Source of the DNA: Himantopus leucocephalus
Lineage: Eukaryota; Chordata; Aves; Charadriiformes; Recurvirostridae
Assembly: GCA_003993805.1 (NCBI GenBank)
Contig: RSEF01000014.1
Coordinates: 744,001 to 808,000, forward strand
Direction: 5' to 3'
Length of the DNA: 64,000 nucleotides
Both the position numbers and the translations under genes were made by a program. Below, piece after piece: positions 1 through 63,000 of the stretch. Within the stretch, counting starts at the first letter, position 1; each line of letters starts with the position of its first letter. The notes below the pieces were generated by a model that had not been told where the DNA came from, did no database searches, and saw only the letters and a list, made by a program, of their open reading frames with translations.

Positions 1-35
1 CAGCCTGTTTTAATCTCATGTTGGTTTTTCCACAG

Positions 36-53051
<53,016 letters not shown>

Positions 53052-54203
53052 GTAGGGAGAAAGCAGATCAGTCTGGTTCAGCGAGGTCAGACATCCACCA
53101 GAATCAACTCGGCCTCAGGCATCCATAGCCGCACCACAGTCGGTGGTGATGCATACTGGGGCTTAATCTGAGGAAACCTAGGAAATCTCGGTGCACTGGG
53201 AAGTGAATCCTGCAGGATAGCTGCACTCAGGGATACGCTAAACACAATGGTCTGCAACCCCCGCAGTCAAGGGTGAAAGCTCACCGCTTGAACAACACGG
53301 TTTGTCTTTCTGCTACGGAAGAACTGCAAACGTGTCTGGGGGTTAGCCGCAGAAAGAAATCGGGATGCTACAAACCGCAGAGTGATTTGGAACTCAATTC
53401 CACCTGACCCTGTGAACAATTCAGGAAACACCGAACCCTGTTCAAAGAAAAACAGAAAAAATGGGGCCATGAAGAAATCACAGCAAGGGAAGATTTGATG
53501 CATTCAGATTCTTGTTACTCTTGTTGCGTGGCAACAGTGCTGGTTGAGTCGACCAGTTAGTACAGAAAAAGGCTACAAAATGTAAACTTCAGAAACGGAC
53601 TGAAAGCAAAGAGCTGTACATCAGATATACGCTGCATTGGAAGAACTTCTGAGATAGAAGAAAAAGCCTTTGTTCTCTTCTCCCTTTCTTCTTTCCTTTC
53701 TCTCCTCCCTCCTAGCCTCTCCTTGCATACACCCCTCTTGGCTTATTCTTGTAGGTTAGGCGTACTTCCAATATACTTTTTATTTCAATCCTCCTACTTC
53801 ACAGTTTAGTCAAATTAACAACTTAAATTTTGTTTGGTAAACAAATTTTCCAAAAGCACTGAAAATATAGAACATCAATGATTACTTATGAGTTGGATGG
53901 TCAAATGCAAAATGTAATTTTGGTTATTTCAAAGTCATTTCTGTGATTCTATTATGTACAGTTTCTCAAAATTGTCACTGTGCATTTAAAAGTAATGAAT
54001 CCTACAGGCATTTGATTTCATGTGCACTTCCCTCTGCTTGCAGTGTACACTTTTTTGTAATTCAAATTGTCCCTCCAATCTCATTCTACTGTGATTGCTG
54101 TAGTTTCTTTCGTACGACGTAGCTAATCCAATGTAATCTTTACCTTTTTAAAAACCAGGATAGAGTATCTACTAGAGTTTTACATTGTTGATGACAGATA
54201 AAC

Positions 54204-54209
54204 AATAAA
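54204..54209 (+). terminator. Candidate proximal poly(A) signal AATAAA of SMG1
   Basis: This is the first canonical hexamer seen after the stop, about 1.15 kb downstream, with GT-rich sequence within the next 25 bases. Its use is inferred from context only. Confidence 0.5.
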
Positions 54210-55975
54210 GTGATGTTCTGGTGGAGGTAGAGTGATACGCTTTTTACTTCACTTTCCTAATACTTTTAGTTCACACGTGTAAATTATAGTGCTTCAGTTC
54301 ACAGGGGTATACATATAATCCAAGAAATGAAGGACTCTTCAATTTTTTTTTTTCAACTAGATCTGTAAAGATTTCTGCAAAGTAATTTTCCTTTGCCATA
54401 TTACTTCTCTAGATGGTTGTTCAATAATGCATCCGTAATGAATCTTCCACCAAGGATTTTTGGTTTTTAATCAGTTCGGCACTCAAAGTGTGATAATGGT
54501 CAGAAAAGTCTCTCTAAAAATGGCATCTTCTTACTTAGATCAATGTCCTGCTTGTCTGTCGGTTGTCTAGAAGACTTCTTGCTTCCTTTTTGGAGTGGGA
54601 CACCTTTAGCAAAAGGCAGCTTCCTTTTCTTAGGGCGTATAAACCAAACGCAGTTCAGTTACAACTAGAGGATCTTACAGGTGCCGATAGCTAAAGCAGA
54701 AGTGCACACTGGCATTCTCAACCCAGATCAATTTGCATAGCTACGTATAAAGTTTCTCTTTTGTAAACTTGGTGAATTCATTACGCACAGTTGCTGGAGA
54801 AACAATAAATGTGGGAAGATCCTTTATGCCATTTTAGTCACTTTTCAGGGTCAAAACACACTTTAAATCCAACATTTTTTCAATGCAAATTTATGTATTA
54901 AAGGATTTGAGCCGAGCTTACTACTGGCATAAAATTCATGTAATTGAATGGATTTGCAGCAGTTCATCTGAGTAGAAGGCTTGGCTAGTAATTTTCAGAT
55001 AACATAAATTAACACCAGGCATAAGTAATAGGAGAACTTGTATTATTTTTCAGTATTTGCACTATGCTAACTGCTCTGCCTCCTCGGTAGGTCTTAGAAT
55101 TCACTTTCTCCTCTGTTGCCAATTTTTCGTGGACATGCACTTTGAAGTGTAAGAATTTTCAACAGACACACGGCCTTTTTTTGCATTCTGATTGCCTGAT
55201 TAACTCTAGGGATGTCACAGGCTTTAGATCCAAGGATACCCGTGCAAATGCATTCCACTGCCGTTGCTTCCTGAACCCTCTGCCACGCCGGGCATTGCAA
55301 GAGAGAAGGTGTTTGAATGTTGCAGTGAAGAACATTCATATGCAGAACAAGACACTTGACACTGTTGGTCCTTTTTCTTTTTCTCCAGTTAAAAATAACC
55401 TTACGAACAATCTGTTTGGAGTACCATAGGAACACGAGTGTATTGTATGTGCTGTTTTATTTCTTGGAAGCTGGGGGGAAGGGAGGGGTAATGCACTCAC
55501 CTGTGGCTCATGTATTATACCTCTGCTATCCAGAGATGAAACACTTGTGTGGAGATGGGTTCTTACTGCGTAATTTAATAAAGTTTTAAAAAAAAAACAA
55601 ACCACAAACGTATTCATAATTTTTTTTATGCAAAACTGCTTGCGGTTGTGAAAATTCTGGGGGACAATAAAGTGCCTGATACAAAATGCAGACAAATACA
55701 GAACAAGTCCCTAATTAGAGCAGCATTCTACAGCAACTTAAATTTGCGTAACTAATGTGCTTTTGTGTACATTTTTCTTGGTAAATGTTGAAAGTACGGC
55801 TAATTGGTTAAACCTAAAATGCAAATTAAATAAGACTGCATTAGTTACGCTATCTTTTAAAAGATAATGTGTTTCTTCTAAAGACAGAAGGTTACTTCAT
55901 TTTTTCCAGTAAAACAGAGACACTCTTTCTGCAGTAAAACAGGCCTAGAGTAATGCAAACCTAGAATAAAATCTT

Positions 55976-55983
55976 TGTAAATA
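55976..55983 (+). promoter_or_regulatory. Pumilio-type element TGTAAATA
   Basis: This exactly matches the PUM recognition consensus TGTANATA. It lies 5 bases after an AATAAA (55965-55970) and just before a perfect 10-bp inverted repeat (55988-56025). It would be functional only if the 3'UTR extends this far. Confidence 0.5.
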
Positions 55984-55987
55984 TATA

Positions 55988-56025
55988 ATCAGCTGAAGCT
56001 ATGGAAGTCAAACTGTTCAGCTGAT
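55988..56025 (+). repeat. Perfect 10-bp inverted repeat with 18-nt loop
   Basis: The arms atcagctgaa (55988-55997) and ttcagctgat (56016-56025) are exact reverse complements. The transcript could fold as a short hairpin in the presumed SMG1 3'UTR. Confidence 0.85.
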
Positions 56026-57400
56026 GGCAATTTTTTTGCACGATGTTCACCTGCACTAAATGTTAACCAAGGGATCATGCTAGAAACTAATTTCTCAAAG
56101 TCAAATTGAAAGTATGCTCATCAGGTTTAAGTTGTGGCCCTCTCCCGATTACATAGCCTAGTGGTTGCAAATGCCGTTACTAGTTTGCCCTCTGTAAAGC
56201 CAGGATGTGAGCACTGCTATACCAGATGGCTTACTGGGATGTGTTCAACAAACTGGAGTCATTAGTGGTGCCTTAGATTATTCTGGTGGAATAGTGGCAG
56301 TGTCAAGTTAATGTAACTGAAACGGAATTTGTAACAGATGTGTACAGTTAACAAGTTATTTTTGGTACTTTGCAGGGACTTCATAGGCTGTTTTTCCTTT
56401 GCAACAGTACTTTTGCCTTTGGTGATTAGTCTATTTAAATAGTAATATTTTTTATCTGTAATTTTTCATATATCTGTAAAAGTCTCAAGTCTCTCATATA
56501 TATCAGAGGGAGGGAACTAGTTTTCCAAGGAAAAATGCATGAGACTTCTATAAAAGCATTGGTGACACTTAATGCTAGTGCGAGGTTACCTTGCCTGGGA
56601 AAGGAGGGTGTTTTGCTGTGCGAACCCCATTGTGGGAACTGAGCAGCTGTCAGCTCTGGCCCTGGGGTACCACATAGTGCTGTTGCCCTTGGGTCAATAT
56701 TACGTGATCAGTTTCGTTTACCCTGTTAACTGCTTTGTGATACCTGAACGAAAAGCACCATATAAAAATATTTCTTCAGAAATACTAGAGGGGATGGGAG
56801 AAGTTAAAGCTCCATTTCTCTAAATGCTGTAGTCCTTAAGGTTAATTTGCTTCAATTATTCATCAATAGCACCTAGTACATTTGGCCATCCTGTTTTAGC
56901 ATGCTCAAGTACTTCAAAGGTTTCTTTGCACTTTTTTTCCCTTTCTTTTTTTGCAAGCTTTTCCTAAAATCAGCAAACACACCCCTGAAAAAAGTTTAAG
57001 ATGACACCTGCTATCAATCTTTTGCTTTCTTAATGCAGTACCCAATTATCGCATGCATTTTTTTTTCTTTGGTGGAAAATAGCTATTAATGAGTATACTG
57101 TTAACATTTTAGTTAAAGAATGTTCTTGAAAGTACAGATATTACATAAAACTACTGTTTAAGTACATACTGTTGTACGTACTTACATGCATAGCTGATTA
57201 GAGCAATTTTGCCATAACTAATTTTTTATTAATAGCATAAGACAAAAGTTTGAGATGCGCTTATTATATTAGGTATGATGAATGGGTGGAGGCTTAACAT
57301 GTAATATTTGTGTTTCTGTGTCTGTTCTAAGTGCACAGAGCAATTAAACTGCTTCTTCTAAAGGTGCTTTGAAGTTAGCTTGGGCATTTAAGTTTCTGTG

Positions 57401-59240
57401 ATCTGCTAAGAGAGAATCTCAGCATAGGAAGAACACATCACATCGCAGCATGATCTGCATCAGACCCTGAAGCACACAGAAAACAATTGGCTTTCTATAG
57501 CTCAGGTAATGGATGGGAGGTGATGAATAGGTTTTCCACATTCTGAGCTATGGCTATTACTATTCACTGCCTTCTACATTAGGACTCTAACAACCAAATT
57601 TATAAACATACATGTGTATGTATACACACACATCTGTTTTTCATTGTATGTTGTGCTTCCGAAGGCCTGGCTGCTCCTGGAGGGGGGCGTTGACGTAGCG
57701 CAGCAGGGCCCCACGCTGTCCTGATCTCCGCAGTGCCACGGCCCATCTCCTGTGGTGCTTCGGGGTGGGGAGGGTGTCCTGCAAGGCTCGCCTTTCCCTC
57801 TGCCCCTCTGAGCCACGGAGAAACCCTTACATGAGGGAACTGCACCTCTGCGGGTCCACTAGGGTGGAAGAAAAGCTCCAACAGCAGACTGACTTGGGAG
57901 CTGGCATTTGAAGGGCTGGCTGGACGATAATGAATCTGCCAGAGGTTGGAGATGATGGAAATCCTCCTTTTTTCATTGGTAAGTGCTTGTGGTTTTGCAG
58001 TGAGAATCACACAAAAGGATAAAACCAGGAGCAGGCTGATCCTAGCAAATTAGCCACAGAGGTGGCCTCTGCAGACACCGCAAATACTCCTAGAAAGAGC
58101 AATGCATCATGCTTCTGCGTGTGTCCAGACTTCCTCGAAAGACTCATCAGAATTATTGCTGGCATCACTTCCTTAAGAAATTGGCTTTTGTTTGAACTTT
58201 GCTGTGGTGCAATTACAGATTTTGAGGGTGGACTCTGTCATTTTTAAGTGCAAAAACGGTACACAAAAATACTCTTAGCTTTTAGCAACATGTAAATGAA
58301 CTTGAAAGTTTTTCAGTAAAGTATCTATTCTTTATATGCAATCTTGAATGAGTCTGAAAAACACCCTATAAAAGATCAAACAATTCAGTAGAGCCATGTT
58401 TTTGCTTTTACAGTATCATCCTTAGTCCTTTTTCCTCTCCATCAAGCTGGTGAGCTGGATTGGAAAAGTATTGCAGTTTTGGTGCCAGAAATGGTAAGTC
58501 TTCTTTGCCCTCATTTTGGAATTGCACTATAACCTAGGGATTGTGATTAAGCTCATTAACATGTGACAAACATTTAGGAAGTTGAGTCAGAAAAAATATT
58601 TATATCCTAGCTCTTTTCTTCTGTGTTTATTCCCATGCTGCTACAGCTTCTGAAAAAAAATAAAGCAAGTTGTTGCACAGATGGCAATTATGATAGGTAG
58701 GTCAGGCAGTGGTGGTGGTCAGAGCTGGAGAACCTTCTGGTGAAGCCAGGAGTTGTTTCTTTGGTTTAGAATCAAAGAGTGGTTAGAGTTGGAAGGGACC
58801 TTGAAGATCACCTGGCTCCAGCCCCCCTGCCATGGGCAGGGACACCTCCCACTGGACCAGGTTGCTCCAAGCCCCGTCCTGCCTGGCCTTGTTTCCAGTC
58901 ATGATCCGGACATCCTGTACCTGTGGATTCTGCTGCCTACAGCTGACACACCGGCTGCTTCGCGGCGGTCACACGCAGGAAATAAATATCCGTGCTGGAA
59001 AACCAGCAAAACTTTTAAGTCAGAATTTGTCGGTGGCTGCCTCCAGTGCTGTGTTATTTCAGCAATAACGGGCTATTTGTTAGCCTTGAAACATTCCCCA
59101 TCAGAAGGCTCTGTGTAGTTCATAGGACATGTACGTATATAATGTATGTCCAAAAAAGGCAGCATGTTTTTAAGATGGCACATAACGTTTTTCAGGTTAT
59201 ATGGGTCAGGCTTTTTAAAATAAAACCCTTATCCTTGTAA
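57401..59240. other. SMG1-ARL6IP1 spacer, no gene seen
   Basis: The spacer is mostly AT-rich with a GC-rich block at about 57655-57860 and a CR1 fragment at about 58769-58892. Further AATAAA hexamers occur at 58659-58664 and 59219-59224. The last is followed by GT-rich sequence (gtctttgtggggaggtg) and sits directly before the CpG island, so it could be a last-chance SMG1 poly(A) site. Open frames here show no similarity I recognise. Confidence 0.7.
58769..58892 (-). mobile_element. CR1 LINE, truncated 3' end
   Basis: The + strand reads gttggaagggacctt, ccctgccatgggcagggaca, cctcccactggaccaggttg and ctccaagcccc in order. This is the reverse complement of the conserved 3' region of avian CR1 non-LTR retrotransposons, so the element lies on the minus strand with its 3' end near 58769. 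The terminal octamer repeats are reduced to a degenerate aatcaaagag. The 5' end is truncated, as is usual for CR1. It is an inactive fragment with no coding capacity. Confidence 0.88.
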
Positions 59241-59254
59241 GTCTTTGTGGGGAG

Positions 59255-60090
59255 GTGACTGTTACCACCCCCGTGCTGGCTGGGCTGCTGGCTCGCCGGC
59301 CGCGGCCGCCCGCTGCCGGGGCCTCCTCACCGCCTGATAGGCAACAGCCGGCGCCACACCTCCGCCAACGCTCGCCTCGGGCCCGGCCCGCCCCAGGCTA
59401 CCTCGGCCCAGCCTGCCGCCCCCTCTCCCAGCAGCGCCGCCCTCCGCCGCCCGGCCCGGCCCGGCCCCGCTCGCCTCAGCCACCGCCCGCTCCTGCCGCC
59501 GTCGCACTGCGACGGAGGGCGGGGGAGGAGGCGCGGAGGCTCCACGCTGATTGGGCGGCTGTCGCTGTTCGAATCCCACCAGCCAACCGGCTGTCGACGG
59601 GGCGCGACGGAAGCTCTGTGATTGGCCCGCGCTGCGTTTCGAGCAGGCCAATCAGGGTGCTGAGAAGCGCCGCGGAGCTATAAATAGCGGCGGCGCGGGA
59701 GGGCGCGGCCGGCAGCGGTGTGAGGGCGGCGCAAGATGGCGGAGGGTGACAACAACAGCGTCTACCAGCTGGTGAGGGCGGGCGGCACCGCACCGGGCCG
59801 GTCGCCCCTCCTGGGGCCGGCGGCGGGCAGGTGCTCTGCCTCCCGGTGGCTGGGGAAGGGCTGGCGGCCGCTCGGCGCTGCGGGCGGTGGGGGAGGCAGG
59901 CCTGCCCGCGGCGGCGGGTGAGGGCCGCCTCGGCCCCCTCAGCTTGGGAATGACCTCCCTGCGCCGGCTTTTGCTTCTGAAAGGTTCCCGTGGAGGGATC
60001 GGCTTATGCCCTAGGGGCTGGCGGGGGCTGGGAGCGAGGAGGCCGCTCTGGGAGCGGGCATGGCTGCTGCTCTGCTGCTCGCAGGCCGGA
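59255..60090. promoter_or_regulatory. CpG island over the ARL6IP1 promoter and exon 1
   Basis: GC content and CpG density rise abruptly from about 59255 and fall off near 60090, in otherwise AT-rich surroundings. The island spans the promoter boxes, the ATG exon and the start of intron 1. Long open frames on both strands here are a by-product of the lack of AT-rich stop codons. Confidence 0.9.
59550..59687 (+). promoter_or_regulatory. ARL6IP1: ARL6IP1 core promoter: three CCAAT/ATTGG boxes and a TATA box
   Basis: ATTGG occurs at 59550-59554 (in ctgattgggcgg) and at 59621-59625 (in gtgattggccc), and CCAAT at 59648-59652 (in ggccaatcag). All have good NF-Y flanks. TATAAATAG is at 59679-59687, 31 bases after the start of the last CCAAT. 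An ETS-like CGGAAG is at 59608-59613. A start site near 59708-59715 would leave a 5'UTR of about 20-30 nt before the ATG at 59736. Motifs are seen directly; their use is inferred. Confidence 0.75.
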
Positions 60091-63000
60091 GCTCGTAACA
60101 ACACCTGGCTGTACCTGACGTGCAGGACTGACGGTTAATATTCATGTCTCTGCGTCTCAACATCCTTTGGCTGTGTTATCGAGTGCTTCAGCGGTGCAGG
60201 AGAATGGCGGGAGCTGGACGATTAGCCTAACTTAGATATGTCAGGGGTGGTCTTGAACACTCAAAAGCTTAAATCAGTCCAAGGATATGTGTATTTATCT
60301 CTGTGCTGCTGAACGGCTGCCACGGGAAATGGGGAAAATCGCTGTAAAAGCACGTGAAGGGGTTGAAGAAGGGAATCTTTTGAGTGTGTTATTGATCGGT
60401 GCTGTTTCTTGCAGCAGGAGGCTGCACAGCCTGGGAGACACGGAGAGAAGCTGTCCATAGCGCAGAGGTGGAGGGGAAGTTCAAATTTTTGCAGAAAAAC
60501 TGCCTAGAGCTGTATTGCTAAAAATATGTGCGATGCTCAGGAGGGATGCTTCTTTCAGAGCAGAAGTTCATGTTTATGGAAAGTTTATGTTGTTTGATTA
60601 ATGAAAAAACACTTTTGATGGATGGGCTCTGGAATTCAGTGGTGGTGACAAAAGCAGACTTAAGAGTTCTCTACCTGGCCTAGAGGGAAAACAACTTACA
60701 ATAGTTGTCTTTTAGGCTGCCAGAGACAGGCTGCTATTAATAACACTGTTATATTCCAGTCTCTTTCCCAGTAAATTTTCTCTGGATTGTGATGTTAAAT
60801 GCAGACAGACCAGTAATAAAGCAAAACAGTTTGCCATAAAATATCTTCTGGAGAAACACAGCTTATTTTTTCTCCATGTGACAGTTTGTGTTCATAACAT
60901 GAAATAGATAAGATAACTGGAAGGTGTTCAGCAGCATGTCAGATAGTTTTCTTCTTTTTTTTTCTTTCCTTTTTTGTCCTGAACTGTAGTTTTCAAATAG
61001 TTTCCAATGTTATTGCACAAGAAAGCTATGCTTTACCATGGTAGTTGGACTCAGCTGTCCTTGTTATTCTAGTGGTGTCAGGCTTCTCATTTGAGATAAG
61101 TGTAGCACACAGTTGAGAATGAAACTGCTCTGCTATCTCTGCGCAGCACATATGCAGGTCTTGATGACTTTTCACCTCTTAGTACTTGGGTAGTGATTGG
61201 TTCTGGTCGTGGTTACCTCAGTTCTGTAATCTCCGAGATCCCTTGTCCCACTGAGGGGAAACTATTAAGCTATGTTAAATGTGGAACACCTCAGGTGAAC
61301 TGCTTAGTAAGCTGATGCCAGAGCAGATAGGTCCTCCTTGCAGAAGATGTGTAGGGAGGAATGTAGGAATAATATAGGAAGAGGAGTTTAAAAGCTGCCT
61401 GATCACTGTCTTTGGCAACTGTGGAACAACTTTCTTTGCAGTCCAAATGTGATCAGTTGGGTAACTTTCCTCTACTGTGGATTCTGAGGTTTTTATCCAT
61501 CTTCCACATAATAAAAAGTTGGTGTTGGACAGCAACTAGAAATTTTCAGTTAAATGTGATAGAGTTGTCTTTGAAAATACATATATTTTAAATAGTTCTT
61601 GTGTTGCAGTTTTCCAGATGTTGACACTGAAAACTTGAGAGGTTTTAGCAAGACTTTTTAAAATTTGACTTTCTACTAATCTAGGGTGAGGGAGTACTGT
61701 AAATGGGAGACTAAAAAATACGGTCTAAAACCCATATGCTGCTACTTTTTTAGGATCTTGACTATTTTAAAGTATCACTGCTGCAATGTCATAACTTAGT
61801 ACAAAACTTACAATGTTATTAGCAATCTCATTACTCAGGTTTGTGACTGGGGTCTTTAATTATGACACTTTTTTTTTTTAGCTGCTTTGAGTGTGGGAGT
61901 TCATTTGATACTCTGGTTAGTAATTAAAGAGTTTTCTTCTTTTTTTTTTTGCCTAGGCTGCAGAAACTGCTAGCTTGGAAGAGCAGTTGCAAGGATGGGG
62001 AGAAGTGATTTTGATGACCGATAAAGTTCTTCGCTGGGAGAGAGCCTGGTTTCCTCTGGCGCTGATGAGTGTTGTTTCCTTTTCTTTTCTGTAAGTAGCT
62101 TGTGGAGGGAGCCTAGAACACCATGGCACTTTCATGGCTGGTAGCAAAGCTGTTAAGTAAATTAGTAAGACGTATTTAAAAATCTGATAGGAGGGCTCTT
62201 GCTCCAGGTTCTGTTCCTGAATGCATGTGAACTTCGTTGAAAAGAAAAAACTCCGGTATTGAGAACAGGAAGTAACACGAGTCACATCCTGCTGTGAGGG
62301 GGAGAAGTGCTTTCTGCAAAAGCTGTTTGCCAGCAGTGGTTGCTGTGGGTTTTTAGCATGCTCAGCTTTATGTTCGTCATTGGTGTGTTCATATTCTGCC
62401 CTCATCCTTTGTATCCTGCTTCTTAGTCAAATCTGGTTATCACCTTTGGCTTTTTTCCCCCAAATTAACAGCAATATCATTATGGAAAACTTGTTTCCAT
62501 AGGGCAGACTTTCCTATTCTGCATCTTTGGTGTGGTGTTTAGGATGGGTTCAATCAGTTTTGCACAACTTGGGTGTGGTGGTGGTTTTTTTGGGTGGTTT
62601 TTTTTTTTTTTTTTTNNNNNNNNNNNNNNNNNNNNNNNNNNNNNNNNNNNNNNNNNNNNNNNNNNNNNNNNNNNNNNNNNNNNNNNNNNNNNNNNNNNNN
62701 NNNNNNNNNNNNNNNTTACATTCCCGGTCCTGTCCGTTGAGAAAGGAGGAGAAGGAAAGACTGCGGGTAACTTTCAGTCAACAGGATGGGAGCATGTTGC
62801 CTGTCTCTGGCTTGGAGATAGAAAACTGGCTTTCTGGAGGCAGTTGTACATGCTTTTACCTAACACGCTAGTAGTCAAGATGACCCCAACCTACCTCGTA
62901 CAGATAAGTGTCCACGCCAGCTGTGGAGTTGGCCAGTTGCATGTGTTTTTGGGAGTAAGGAGAAGAGGGGAGTTACAAAAGTAAATGTTGAGGCAGGGGT

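Larger units (their letters stand above)
53052..57400 (+). other. SMG1: SMG1 3'UTR region (end not determined)
   Basis: This follows the TGA. No gene is recognisable. Candidate poly(A) signals are AATAAA at 54204-54209, 54804-54809, 55577-55582, 55666-55671 and 55965-55970, and ATTAAA at 57343-57348. The first has a GT-rich stretch right after it (gtgatgttctggtgg) and is a reasonable proximal site. The 55577 signal is followed by a genomic A-run that would cause internal priming in oligo-dT libraries. The human SMG1 3'UTR is several kilobases long, so a distal end is plausible, but the sequence alone does not fix it. Confidence 0.6.

Noticed and set aside
55094..55695. Overlapping open frames of 95-119 codons on both strands in the SMG1 3'UTR region
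   Set aside because: Frames overlap on both strands, with no similarity and no codon-level signal, so they are most likely chance.
57600..58010. A 136-codon minus-strand open frame
   Set aside because: It has no recognisable domain, spans the GC-rich block and a CA/TG microsatellite-like end, and has no promoter or splice context.
59560..59582. A tRNA B-box-like sequence (gttcgaatccc) in the ARL6IP1 promoter
   Set aside because: The flanks cannot form a five-base-pair T-arm stem and there is no A box or acceptor stem at suitable spacing, so it is a chance match.
59262..60104. Long overlapping open frames on both strands, up to 150 codons
   Set aside because: They lie in a CpG island where stop codons are rare, are Pro/Arg/Ala-rich and low in complexity, and overlap the real ARL6IP1 exon 1.
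61953..62405. A 150-codon minus-strand open frame
   Set aside because: It is antisense to ARL6IP1 exon 2 and its flanking introns and resembles no known protein.
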